From positions 1,015,001 through 1,079,000 of the forward strand of contig NZ_KQ236743.1 of assembly GCF_001185345.1 (NCBI RefSeq): a stretch of DNA of 64,000 nucleotides, read 5' to 3'. The stretch is from Dorea sp. D27 (GTDB lineage Bacteria > Bacillota > Clostridia > Lachnospirales > Lachnospiraceae). Below the pieces are notes generated by a model. It worked only from the letters and a program-made list of their open reading frames with translations. It did no database searches and had not been told where the DNA came from. A program made the position numbers and the translations under genes. Shown here one piece after another: positions 17,300 through 25,582 of this stretch; positions within the stretch are counted from its first letter, which is position 1, and each line of letters starts with the position of its first letter.

Positions 17300-18634
17300 T
17301 CATTTTTTCTGCTTGGACGTCTTTTCTGCTTCCTTCTTCCAGTGCTCGGTGAATCCCTCCCGGTAATGCGGGAACAGTTCTTCCAGCTTGTAGATTTCGT
17401 ACGTCTGCTTCCAATCGAAGGACGCCGTAATGCCTCGTCTGGCAAAGTCTTCTATCTCCTCGTCCGTGTAACCCAGGTCACGCAGCACTTCTGTGTTATT
17501 CTCTCCAAACAGTGGAGAACCCCACTTGATTTCACCGGGGTTGTTCTTCCACTTGTTCACGATGCCAAGTCCTTTGACTTTGCCCATCATCGGGTCATCC
17601 CATTCGGCAAATACTTCTCTCGCTTTCCAGTGTGGGTCTTCCGCACAGTCCTTAAGGGAACACACTTTCTGGCATGGAATCTGGTTTTCTAGCATTACCT
17701 TCTCGACTTCATCGACCGTATGCTGGGACACAAATTCTTCCATAGCGGCCTCCAGCCTGCGTCCAAGGTCTGAATCCGCCACCCAGCCTGAGATGACCTG
17801 GTCTATCTCAGGATCTCCGTCGCCCGGCTTGGGAAGTCCGATAATCGGATAGCCGCGGTGGACAGGCCCATTGCCGTTCATACCGATAAAAATGGTTCCT
17901 CCGTCTTTGCATGTATAAAAGCTGAACAGTGCGGCCTGGGAGTCTTTGTTGCCGGTGCGCTCAAATTCTCTACCGTCTGTGAAATACTCTATCGGACGCG
18001 TATCCAGTATGCGCGCCAGCGACTCATACTGTGCCACGTCTACGGATTCCCCCTTACCTGTCCGAAGGGCATGTATATAGGCGGCAAGTGCAGTCCAGCA
18101 CGTATTGAGCGCCGTAACATAGTCGCTCAGATAAGGAGACACCTTCAGTGCTTCCTCCGGCGTGCCGTTGAAGCTCATATAGCCGGAAAATGCCTGCCCG
18201 ACAGCGTCGTAGGACGCCCGTCTGATATAGTCAGGCACGCCGGTCTGCCCGAATCCGGAGACATGGACGATGACAAGCCTTGAGTTAAGCTCCCAAAGGA
18301 CCTCGTCCGTAAGTCCCATCTTCTCATAAGTGCCCCCTTTTGAGGATTCGATGAAAATATCTGTCCATCGGATGAGCTTTTTGAATATCTCAAGCCCTTC
18401 CTCCGTCTTCATGTCAGCTACCATGGATATCTGATTGCGGTGATTCTGTGAATAGCCATAATGTCCGCGCGTGCTGTCCGGGTTTTTCGGCGATTCAAAG
18501 TGTACGACCTCCGCGCCCGTCTCTCCGAGCAGCGTCGCGCCAAAAGGACCCGCGATCGCACCCCCGCAGACGAGTACCTTTACCCCTGCAAGTACGCCAA
18601 ACTGTGGAAAGTTGTTAAGCCCTGTTCCTTCCAT
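17300..18634 (-). CDS. baiK: BaiK/BaiF-like bile acid CoA transferase (type III)
   Basis: Type III (CaiB/BaiF) CoA transferases move CoA between carboxylic acids; BaiF and BaiK exchange CoA between secondary and primary bile acids, saving ATP. The 444-residue protein has the family start (AGVKVLVCGGAIAGPFGATLLGETGAEVVHFE-like, shown here in part as GPFGATLLGETGAEVVHFE). It also has the middle region ASYDAVGQAFSGYMS, whose Asp is the likely acyl-carrying residue. The Lys-rich tail (KKEAEKTSKQKK) is unusual. It lies between baiJ (52 bases upstream) and baiL (15 downstream); AAAGGAG precedes the ATG. BaiF is the alternative name, but neighbours favour BaiK. Confidence 0.87.
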   Translation of the reverse strand: MEGTGLNNFPQFGVLAGVKVLVCGGAIAGPFGATLLGETGAEVVHFESPKNPDSTRGHYGYSQNHRNQISMVADMKTEEGLEIFKKLIRWTDIFIESSKGGTYEKMGLTDEVLWELNSRLVIVHVSGFGQTGVPDYIRRASYDAVGQAFSGYMSFNGTPEEALKVSPYLSDYVTALNTCWTALAAYIHALRTGKGESVDVAQYESLARILDTRPIEYFTDGREFERTGNKDSQAALFSFYTCKDGGTIFIGMNGNGPVHRGYPIIGLPKPGDGDPEIDQVISGWVADSDLGRRLEAAMEEFVSQHTVDEVEKVMLENQIPCQKVCSLKDCAEDPHWKAREVFAEWDDPMMGKVKGLGIVNKWKNNPGEIKWGSPLFGENNTEVLRDLGYTDEEIEDFARRGITASFDWKQTYEIYKLEELFPHYREGFTEHWKKEAEKTSKQKK

Positions 18635-18686
18635 TATTTCATTCTCCTTTCAAAAGTGATGCGTTCCTGTACCATATTGCCGTCTC

Positions 18687-20408
18687 CTAAAGCATAGACT
18701 GACCGGATGCCACACGTCCTGCGATTCTCCCATAGAACAAAGCGCCCCCGATTGATGTCCCACAGGTCGGATACTCTGTTCCGAACATGCCCGTGTCCGC
18801 CACTTCACCTGCCGCATACAGTCCAGGAATAGGCCGGCCCTCGTTATCTAGCACACGGGCCGATATATCGGTTTCCAGCCCTCCAAAGGAAACGGTAACA
18901 CAAGGATGAAGCCTGAGCGCCGCGTATTTCGGCCCGTTAATCGGGTGCAGGAATCTGGCGGGTTTTCCAAAGTCTTCGTCTTCGCCTTTGGCGACCAGTT
19001 CCGTGTAGCGGTCAAATGTTGCCTGCAGTACATCCGGATCGCACTTGATCATAGCAGCAAGTGCTTCGATGCTGTCAGCGGCTTTGTCGCGGCTTGTTCC
19101 CTCCACTGCCTGCTTGAACCCATACTGTACTCCTCCATAAGGCTCCTCTCCGCTCGTGATATACCACCCGCAATTGCTTCCAGAGGCAGCCAGTGCGTCA
19201 GAAACATGGTACTGGTAGCTCCATTCATTGACGACCCGCTCGCCCCGGTCGTTTACGATCAACCCAGATTCGTCATTGATCCCGATGCCGCAGGTCAGGC
19301 TCGTATATACGACCTGTATGCCAGGATGCACGAAGTTGCGGGCTCCGATTTTCTCGGCTGCTATCAGGCCTTCGCCTACATTGCTCTTTGGTGCTGTAGA
19401 AAAATAATGGGCCACCGGATACCGGGCACACATCTCTTTGTTTCGGGCATAGCCCCCGGTGGCAAGGATGACCCCTTTCGCTGCATATACCGTCAGCTTG
19501 GAGCCGTCAGCCCGCTCGCATACCGCACCGTTGACTTTGCCGCCTTCGTCTGTCAGAAGTTCCTTCAGCGCGGTATTATAGATGATTTCTCCGCCCAGTG
19601 CATCTACGTAGTGGTGCGTCAGCGGAGTAGTTATCTCCCCGCCCTGACCGTTGGTCTGACCACCGCCTCCCATACTGTTATGTACACGCCACGGCTGCAT
19701 GGATACGTGAATTGCCTCCACGTCCTGTACCTTATAGCCCATAGTCCCGAGCCAGTCTATCGTAGTATTCAAGTTCTCTACGAGATAGCGGTTCTTTGCC
19801 GCGTCCATGAAATCGCCTCTGCGGTTGCCGACTTCCATCAGATATTCGTAGCACATCTCTTTCGTATCATAAATTCCCTGCTTCTTCTGCCATCTCGTCC
19901 CTGCTCCCAGCAGCTTCCCTCCTGAACGGGCCGTAGAACCGCCTGTGATGCCCTGCTTTTCTATAAGTACTACATCTGTGCCGCCTTCCTTGGCCTCGAT
20001 TGCAGCTGCAAGGCCGCCGGCACCGGCGCCAAATACGGCGATATCGACAGTGCGGACCTCATCGTTAGGTTCCGGAGCTTCAGGCCCGGGTGCCGCCTTC
20101 AGCTTCTCCACATCTTCGTCCGTCGCTCCGGCCGCCTTCAGGGCTGCCGCGACTGCTTCCAGAATAGCACTGCTTGTCAGATCGGCACCATTTACAAGCG
20201 GGATATTGAGCGACTGATATTGAATAATCTGGGGCGGTATGACCTCCACAGGGGAAGTAGGCAGATCCCATGCAAGCCCGCGCACCTCCTTATGCTTGAT
20301 GATTTTAATATCCTTGATTTTCTCTTCTGTGACATCCACATTTACGATAAGTTTTCCCCGGTAGCCCCGGCCAATTCCTTCATACGTGCCTGGAACATAT
20401 TTTGCCAT
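18687..20408 (-). CDS. baiJ: BaiJ-like flavoprotein: FMN-binding domain plus FAD-dependent reductase
   Basis: This 573-residue protein fuses an FMN-binding domain (about 1-95, with NGADLTSSAILEAV as the likely flavin attachment segment) to a fumarate reductase/3-ketosteroid dehydrogenase-like FAD domain. The dinucleotide motif is FGAGAGGLAAAIEA near residue 130, then EKQGITGGSTARSGG; the C-terminal FAD loop is near GLYAAGEVADTGMFG. As I recall, BaiJ of C. scindens VPI 12708 and C. hylemonae reduces 3-oxo-delta4 bile acid intermediates to 5-alpha (allo) products. Relatives such as urocanate reductase share this architecture. It is the first gene of baiJKL; AAAGGAGG lies before the ATG. Confidence 0.85.
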   Translation of the reverse strand: MAKYVPGTYEGIGRGYRGKLIVNVDVTEEKIKDIKIIKHKEVRGLAWDLPTSPVEVIPPQIIQYQSLNIPLVNGADLTSSAILEAVAAALKAAGATDEDVEKLKAAPGPEAPEPNDEVRTVDIAVFGAGAGGLAAAIEAKEGGTDVVLIEKQGITGGSTARSGGKLLGAGTRWQKKQGIYDTKEMCYEYLMEVGNRRGDFMDAAKNRYLVENLNTTIDWLGTMGYKVQDVEAIHVSMQPWRVHNSMGGGGQTNGQGGEITTPLTHHYVDALGGEIIYNTALKELLTDEGGKVNGAVCERADGSKLTVYAAKGVILATGGYARNKEMCARYPVAHYFSTAPKSNVGEGLIAAEKIGARNFVHPGIQVVYTSLTCGIGINDESGLIVNDRGERVVNEWSYQYHVSDALAASGSNCGWYITSGEEPYGGVQYGFKQAVEGTSRDKAADSIEALAAMIKCDPDVLQATFDRYTELVAKGEDEDFGKPARFLHPINGPKYAALRLHPCVTVSFGGLETDISARVLDNEGRPIPGLYAAGEVADTGMFGTEYPTCGTSIGGALFYGRIAGRVASGQSML

Positions 20409-20433
20409 TCCTGTTTCCTCCTTTTTGAGTATT

Positions 20434-20449
20434 TGTTATTTTAATAACA
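20434..20449. promoter_or_regulatory. operator-like inverted repeat in the baiJ leader
   Basis: TGTTATT and AATAACA are perfect 7-bp arms around TT, placed between the candidate -10 and the ribosome site of baiJ. This is the size and position of a repressor operator. Confidence 0.55.
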
Positions 20450-20465
20450 CTATCTTGATATTCTC

Positions 20466-20494
20466 ATTCTAGCATGTAAAAATCAGCCTGTATA
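20466..20494 (-). promoter_or_regulatory. candidate baiJKL promoter
   Basis: On the minus strand TATACA (20494-20489) and TAGAAT (20471-20466) are spaced 17 bases. The -35 is poor (4 of 6), suggesting activation. A CATAAG/CTTATG inverted repeat with a 5-base spacer (20515-20531) lies about 20 bases upstream, a suitable activator position. Confidence 0.5.
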
Positions 20495-20626
20495 ATTTAA
20501 AAATAATGCTTCGCCATAAGTTTAGCTTATGTCTGGTGATGTGGCTGCGGGAATGGAAACGGATGACCTCCTTTGCTGCAAAATACAAAAGAAGCCTACT
20601 AAGCCAAATGGTGTGCATAACATAAA

Positions 20627-20660
20627 TATCCGCCATATCTGTGTTTTGATATGGCGGATA
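20627..20660 (-). terminator. terminator of the two-component/ABC operon
   Basis: TATCCGCCATATC (20627-20639) and GATATGGCGGATA (20648-20660) form a perfect 13-bp stem with an 8-base loop, in the gap after the ATPase gene. The downstream T content on the minus strand is moderate. Confidence 0.7.
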
Positions 20661-20745
20661 CCTATCGTCTTATTTTAGATATTTTACTTGTCTACTTGAC
20701 AAAGGGCTGATCACCATTGCCACACCTCTCCTTCGGCGTCTGCAT

Positions 20746-21420
20746 TTACTTAAACCTGTCCGTAAGCTTCCCGTCCTCCAGATAGAGAATGCGGTCGCTC
20801 TGCAGAGCTATGCTTTCATCGTGGGTGATTACAATAAGCGTCTGCCGGTATTTCCGGTTTGATTCTTTCAGCAGCGAGATGATATCCGCGCTGTTTTTCC
20901 TGTCCAGGTTTCCCGTAGGTTCATCTGCAAGGACAAGTGCGGGATGCGTGATGAGCGCCCGTCCTATAGATACACGCTGCTGCTGTCCGCCGGACAGCTG
21001 GCTCGGAAGGTGATGCAGCCTTTCCGAAAGTCCGAGCGTTTCTACCAATTCCTCCAGATAGGCTGAATCCGGCTTCTGACCGTCGAGCAGCAGGGGCAGC
21101 ATAATATTCTCCTGTACATCCAGGATGGGAATCAGATTGTAAAACTGATATATGAGTCCTACCTGCCTTCTTCGGAAAATCGACAATTTTGATTCATCCA
21201 TACTGCCAAGGTCTGCTCCTTCCACGCAGATTTTGCCGGATGTGGGGACATCCACACCTCCAAGCATGTGAAGGAGCGTAGATTTTCCGGAACCGGATGG
21301 CCCTACGACAGCGACGAACTCCCCCTTGTCCACTGTAAAGGACACATTGTCCAGTGCTTTGACTTCATTATCACCTGTCCCGTATATTTTGCTTACATTT
21401 TCTACTTTAAGCAGTTCCAT
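20746..21420 (-). CDS. ABC transporter ATP-binding protein, MacB/LolD/BceA-like
   Basis: This ATPase of about 224 residues partners an FtsX-type permease. Walker A is GPSGSGKST, the signature LSGGQQQRVSIGRAL, Walker B ALVLADEPTGNLD (with the TGNLD typical of this group), and the switch His is in IVITHDE. The ATG at 21420 follows AGGAGGGG with 6 bases spacing; an in-frame GTG two codons upstream overlaps that site and is unlikely. It ends the operon response regulator-kinase-permease-ATPase, the reverse of the more common ATPase-permease order. Confidence 0.9.
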   Translation of the reverse strand: MELLKVENVSKIYGTGDNEVKALDNVSFTVDKGEFVAVVGPSGSGKSTLLHMLGGVDVPTSGKICVEGADLGSMDESKLSIFRRRQVGLIYQFYNLIPILDVQENIMLPLLLDGQKPDSAYLEELVETLGLSERLHHLPSQLSGGQQQRVSIGRALITHPALVLADEPTGNLDRKNSADIISLLKESNRKYRQTLIVITHDESIALQSDRILYLEDGKLTDRFK

Positions 21421-21431
21421 AAACACCCCTC

Positions 21432-23630
21432 CTATACCGTTTCTTCTTTGATTATGTCAATAAGCTGTATTTTTTTAACATTTCTGAATGACAGATATAC
21501 CGATAGCAGGATAAGCAGAAGGAAGGCCACCGTCTCCATCACGATAATCTGATAAGGGAACATCGGTTCCACCGCCTGTTCTTTTCCCCATGACTGGAAC
21601 AGTACAAAAGCCAGAGAAACACTGGCCGCAAGACCAGCCACATATGCACCGGCCGTGCATATGAGATTTTCCAGATAGAGCATCTTTGCTATCTGGCGCC
21701 TGCTCATGCCGACGGACAGCAGCACTGCAAATTCCCGCCGGCGCATCTGCGCGGCAGATGTAATGATTTTGATCATCTGGAATACACTTATCACTGTCAG
21801 AAAGATAAGGACTCCATAGACGAATAGATGTCTGAGAAGGGGGAAAGGCTCTGTAAGCGCCCCCATTATCTGAGCGGGATAGCTGTCGCACGTGTAATCG
21901 ACCTGGGACCAGTCGAAATTGTCGATATCCATCCCACCTCCGTCAGACAGTCCGTACTTCTCTCCAATCTTTGCAGTCTCCTCCTGCATTTTTGCGGTTT
22001 CTCTTTCACGGGTCTGCAGAGCGTTCCACGTCGTATCATTGGAGAGGAAAGCGTAGGATGATGCTGCAAGCTTCAGACTGCGGTATATAGTGTTCCCTCG
22101 TTGTACTACGGCGGGAAACAACACATTATCAGGAAGCTCTGGCGCTTTGCTTTTTACTTTTATTGCCAGTCTGCGGTATGTGCCCGACCCATCCTTCGGA
22201 AAGTCTTTATTCTTTACAAGACGTTCCAGTGCCTGCTGTGTCGTATAGAAGTATATCGTATTCGGCTCCTCGACAGGACTGTCTACATAGCACGGCGCTG
22301 TCTCCGTCGTAACCCCGAGCACCTGGAACTCCCACTTCACGAATTCATCCACCTGTTTTCCGTAGGATACATCTTCCGGGTACATCCACTGGCCGGCATC
22401 CGAGTATACGGACAAGAGGCCTTTTACCTGTTCTGAGAGCACGCTCCTGTACCTTGTAGTCCCGCCGGTTTTGACGACCGGATAGTCTTCGATGAGCACC
22501 GGAATCTTTCCATCCCCCACATCGCCGGGACCAGAAACTCCCGCTTTATCCAGATAAGCGCGGAACCCGTCTTCATCCATGCCTATGACCACAAGATTCA
22601 TGGCATATCCATGTTGTGTTTCCCCTTCTATGCCCCCTATCGTTATGGGATTTTTATAGGAAGTTCCCAATATATAGCTTCTATATTCTTTGAGCTTTGG
22701 ATTGATGTCTTTCGCTTCAAAAAGTACGGTACCCATGTCCGCCCGTTCCTGGATGGAATATTCTTCTATGCCAGGAAGGGTAACGGCCTCTGCGGTAAAA
22801 TCCTCCCACGCGTCATTTCTTTTGTTATACGCTTCCTCCAGAACCATATCCGCGTTATCTTTCGGACGCCTGTCCCGGGCTTCGTAGCGGCCGTCCAGGT
22901 AATTCAAATAGATATATCCGTCCAGAAATAAGAGCATGGATATGATAAAGGATATCCCGGTAATGATATAACGTCTCTTAAAGAATATGATATTCTTCAG
23001 CGCAAGCTTCCCTTCTGTCCTGAAGAAGCGTTCCATCCAGCCGGGGAGCATAACCGGCTTTTTGAAGCTTCTTTTATCCGTCACATTGCGTATGAAATCG
23101 ATAACAGGTCTCTTGGCTGGATTTCCGATCGTTACGATACCTGTCAGCAGTACGGCCGCACATTCGCACAGAAATATGAGCGCCAATACGCGCCAGGACA
23201 CGACGGTGTCAAACGGGAAGATAAGGACCGACAGCAGCACGCCTGCCCCGATGCCGGTGGGGATAGCGGCGCCTCCCAGTATGACAGTCTCCATAAACGC
23301 AATCTTCCTTCTCTGGAACGGTGTCGCCCCTACACTGGCCAGAATGCCGAGATAGCGTCCTCTGTCCCTGAATGACATAATGAGCATATTGTACAGAAAT
23401 ATTACGAGGACGGCCAGTACGACCGCCATCATGCCAGATGCGGCACTGAGCAGCGGCTTTACATCTTCCCGCGCCACATCTGCCGCTTCCAGCTTCTGCA
23501 TGAAGGATGTCAGGAAGACGGAAAGCATTGTAAGCAGTACGGTAGCCGTCCAAATACCTGCGGCTGTTGCCAAGGTCCGTTTTTTGTTTTGTTTCAGATG
23601 GCGGATAGTCAATATCTGGATGATATCCAT
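21432..23630 (-). CDS. FtsX/BceB-like ABC transporter permease with large outer domain
   Basis: This 732-residue protein has an N-terminal membrane segment, a block of three or four membrane segments (about 60-175), and another near residues 220-245. A large extracytoplasmic region follows (about 250-590), then a C-terminal block of three segments typical of FtsX. Such permeases with the ATPase downstream make mechanotransmission or antimicrobial-peptide transporters, often paired with a two-component system as here. The start is 92 bases after the kinase stop, and GTGACA repeats in that gap suggest a separately controlled promoter. Confidence 0.85.
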   Translation of the reverse strand: MDIIQILTIRHLKQNKKRTLATAAGIWTATVLLTMLSVFLTSFMQKLEAADVAREDVKPLLSAASGMMAVVLAVLVIFLYNMLIMSFRDRGRYLGILASVGATPFQRRKIAFMETVILGGAAIPTGIGAGVLLSVLIFPFDTVVSWRVLALIFLCECAAVLLTGIVTIGNPAKRPVIDFIRNVTDKRSFKKPVMLPGWMERFFRTEGKLALKNIIFFKRRYIITGISFIISMLLFLDGYIYLNYLDGRYEARDRRPKDNADMVLEEAYNKRNDAWEDFTAEAVTLPGIEEYSIQERADMGTVLFEAKDINPKLKEYRSYILGTSYKNPITIGGIEGETQHGYAMNLVVIGMDEDGFRAYLDKAGVSGPGDVGDGKIPVLIEDYPVVKTGGTTRYRSVLSEQVKGLLSVYSDAGQWMYPEDVSYGKQVDEFVKWEFQVLGVTTETAPCYVDSPVEEPNTIYFYTTQQALERLVKNKDFPKDGSGTYRRLAIKVKSKAPELPDNVLFPAVVQRGNTIYRSLKLAASSYAFLSNDTTWNALQTRERETAKMQEETAKIGEKYGLSDGGGMDIDNFDWSQVDYTCDSYPAQIMGALTEPFPLLRHLFVYGVLIFLTVISVFQMIKIITSAAQMRRREFAVLLSVGMSRRQIAKMLYLENLICTAGAYVAGLAASVSLAFVLFQSWGKEQAVEPMFPYQIIVMETVAFLLLILLSVYLSFRNVKKIQLIDIIKEETV

Positions 23631-23687
23631 AAGATGCCTCCTTCCTTACAGCGTTCTTTCGCTATAATTCCAGTATATACAGGGAAG

Positions 23688-23726
23688 GTGACAGCGAAGT
23701 GACAGATAAGGTGACAAAATTGTCAC
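23688..23726 (-). promoter_or_regulatory. GTGACA repeat array before the ABC permease, likely response-regulator site
   Basis: GTGACA occurs at 23688, 23699 and 23711, spaced 11 and 12 bases, about one helical turn. The last forms an inverted repeat GTGACAA-AA-TTGTCAC (23711-23726) running into the kinase stop codon. OmpR-type regulators bind direct repeats with this spacing. TATACT on the minus strand near 23675 could be the -10. Confidence 0.6.
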
Positions 23727-24724
23727 ATATTGCAATGGTAGAACTTGATTTTAAAAAGAGTACCTCTTCCATAATCTGATTCAATCTCAATCGTTCCGTC
23801 CTGCGCGGTAATCAGCTGCTTTGCCAGGGCAAGTCCGATACCCACGCTGTCCGGAGAAGCATTTGCACCTTTGTAGAAGCGCTCAAATACATGCGGCTTA
23901 TCCTTTTCGCTGATGCCGCCACCCTCATCTCGTATTAGAATACCGGTATAGATGGGATTCTCCCTGACACCAATCGTGATAGTTCCGCCACATGGAGTGT
24001 GCTCCATACAGTTCTTCAGTATATTGGATACTGCCTCGCAGCTCCAGTGCAAGTCTCCCTGGAACACAGCCGCAGGTGCATCCGGAACCGCCAGACGCTG
24101 ACCACGCAGTTCCATCGGTATGAGAAGATGTTCCGATGCCTGACGTATCAGGTCCGCTGCCTTTACCGTTTCCTTCTTCAGCGTGATAGATCCCGCGTCA
24201 ATCCGTGACATTGTAAGCATTGCGGACAGCAGCCATTCCATGCGGGACAGCTGGGTATGGAGGGATCGTGTGAATTCCAGACGCTTCTGCGGCGGCAGTG
24301 CTTCGTCTTTCAGCAGATCGATCATCACATTCATGGATGTCATCGGTGTCTTAAGCTGATGGGAGATGTCCGATATCGTGTCAGCGAGGAACTGCCTGTC
24401 CTGATGCAGTAGTTCTGCCTGAGAATGGCACTTGGTGAGCAGTTTATAGAGCTCGCTTTTCAGCACGCTCAATTCTCCTTCCAACTGGTCAGGCACCTCA
24501 AGCGGAAGCATGTGCTTCTGCGCCTTCCGCAGGAATTCCGACAGCTTTCTAAGCTTCCCATAACGGTAGCGTGAAAAGGCTGAGAAGCAGGCAGTATACA
24601 GCAGGCCGTCCACAAGCACGACATACACGCCCAAAGCCGGAACGCGCATGCATACTGCAGCAGATAAGCCGGAAAGGATTAGGATAAATAAAACGGAATA
24701 TAAGATTTCCCTGTTCTTAAACAT
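23723..24724 (-). CDS. membrane sensor histidine kinase
   Basis: This 333-residue kinase has two N-terminal membrane helices (about 8-26 and 30-48) with almost no outer loop, as in intramembrane-sensing or BceS-like kinases that sense through an ABC transporter. The HisKA motif is SDISHQLKTPMTS with His122. The ATP-binding domain has the N box SNILKNCMEH, G1 IRDEGGGI and G2 GIGLALAKQL. It overlaps the response regulator gene by 8 bases and precedes the ABC permease, so it probably acts with both. Confidence 0.92.
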   Translation of the reverse strand: MFKNREILYSVLFILILSGLSAAVCMRVPALGVYVVLVDGLLYTACFSAFSRYRYGKLRKLSEFLRKAQKHMLPLEVPDQLEGELSVLKSELYKLLTKCHSQAELLHQDRQFLADTISDISHQLKTPMTSMNVMIDLLKDEALPPQKRLEFTRSLHTQLSRMEWLLSAMLTMSRIDAGSITLKKETVKAADLIRQASEHLLIPMELRGQRLAVPDAPAAVFQGDLHWSCEAVSNILKNCMEHTPCGGTITIGVRENPIYTGILIRDEGGGISEKDKPHVFERFYKGANASPDSVGIGLALAKQLITAQDGTIEIESDYGRGTLFKIKFYHCNM

Positions 24725-25418
24725 GTGATTCTCCTATCGTATAGCCAAGTCCGCGCACTGTCTGTATGAGACCAGGATGGCCCGGCTGTATCTCCAGCTT
24801 ATCCCTCAGCCTCTTGATGTACACGGTCAGCGTATTGTCGTTCACATACTCCCCTGCGATGTCATAGATATGGGAAAGCAGCTGCTCTCTTGTGACGACC
24901 TGCCCTTCGTGGCGGATAAGGTAAAGAAGAAGCTTGTATTCCAGAGCACTGAGGCAGATTTCTTCCCCCCGGCAGTATACCTTGCCTTCGTCCGTAAGAA
25001 CCTTGATATCCCCTGCATGGTAGACCGGCACGGATCCGCTGACCTGACGGCCGTCATACCTGCGCAATACACTGCGTATACGTGATATGAGTTCCCGGAT
25101 CCTGAATGGCTTCACGATGTAATCATCCGCCCCGATATCCAGACCCATGACGACATTGGCCTCTTCGTCACAGGCCGTCAGAAAAATAACCGGTACATTG
25201 TGGTATCTCTTGACTTTTCTGCACAAATCATAACCGGTCCCATCCGGCAGCATGACATCAAGCAGATACAGGCCGATATCCCTCTTTCCGAGATATGGCA
25301 GCGCCTCTGACATGCTGCCGGCATGTATGAGCCGGAATTCTTCTTTTTCAAGCGTATAGGCAACTGCATCGGCAATCGCCCTGTCATCTTCTACGATTAA
25401 TATATTCGTCTTCTCCAT
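24717..25418 (-). CDS. OmpR-family response regulator
   Basis: This 233-residue protein has a receiver domain (acidic pair in IVEDDRAIAD, acceptor Asp54 in LLDVMLPDG, Lys in IVKPF) and a C-terminal winged helix (LSALEYKLLLYLIRHEGQVVTREQLL, then YIKRLRDKL). The open frame extends 93 codons further, but the ATG at 25418 directly begins the receiver fold, follows GAGAGG, and lies just after a good promoter. It heads the operon with the kinase and probably activates the permease promoter. Confidence 0.93.
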   Translation of the reverse strand: MEKTNILIVEDDRAIADAVAYTLEKEEFRLIHAGSMSEALPYLGKRDIGLYLLDVMLPDGTGYDLCRKVKRYHNVPVIFLTACDEEANVVMGLDIGADDYIVKPFRIRELISRIRSVLRRYDGRQVSGSVPVYHAGDIKVLTDEGKVYCRGEEICLSALEYKLLLYLIRHEGQVVTREQLLSHIYDIAGEYVNDNTLTVYIKRLRDKLEIQPGHPGLIQTVRGLGYTIGESHV

Positions 25419-25437
25419 CCCATCAACCTCTCGTTTC

Positions 25438-25466
25438 ATTTTACATGATAGTGCATCCCGAGTCAA
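25438..25466 (-). promoter_or_regulatory. sigma-A promoter of the two-component genes
   Basis: On the minus strand TTGACT (25466-25461) and TAAAAT (25443-25438) have a 17-base spacer. The expected start is about 13 bases before the ATG at 25418, giving a very short leader. Confidence 0.75.
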
Positions 25467-25497
25467 ATATCCCGCTGCAGGCAACGGAGAATCAAGC

Positions 25498-25526
25498 TTG
25501 TAATATCTCCGGAAATGAGATAATAT
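25498..25526 (+). promoter_or_regulatory. sigma-A promoter of the ttcA-like gene
   Basis: TTGTAA (25498-25503) and TAATAT (25521-25526) are separated by 17 bases, 56 bases upstream of the ATG. Confidence 0.65.
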
Positions 25527-25582
25527 TAGCAGGTACGGAAGAAATGCTGATAAAGAGATGCACAGAAAGGAATTATTGACAT

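Larger units (their letters stand above)
20409..20745. other. intergenic region between baiJ and the ABC transporter operon
   Basis: These 337 bases hold no convincing gene. They contain the baiJ promoter elements (20434-20531) and the terminator of the upstream ABC operon (20627-20660). The stretch 20535-20620 shows nothing I can assign. Confidence 0.7.

Noticed and set aside
18906..19925. 339-codon plus-strand open frame opposite baiJ
   Set aside because: Shadow of the FAD domain; no start signal or family match.
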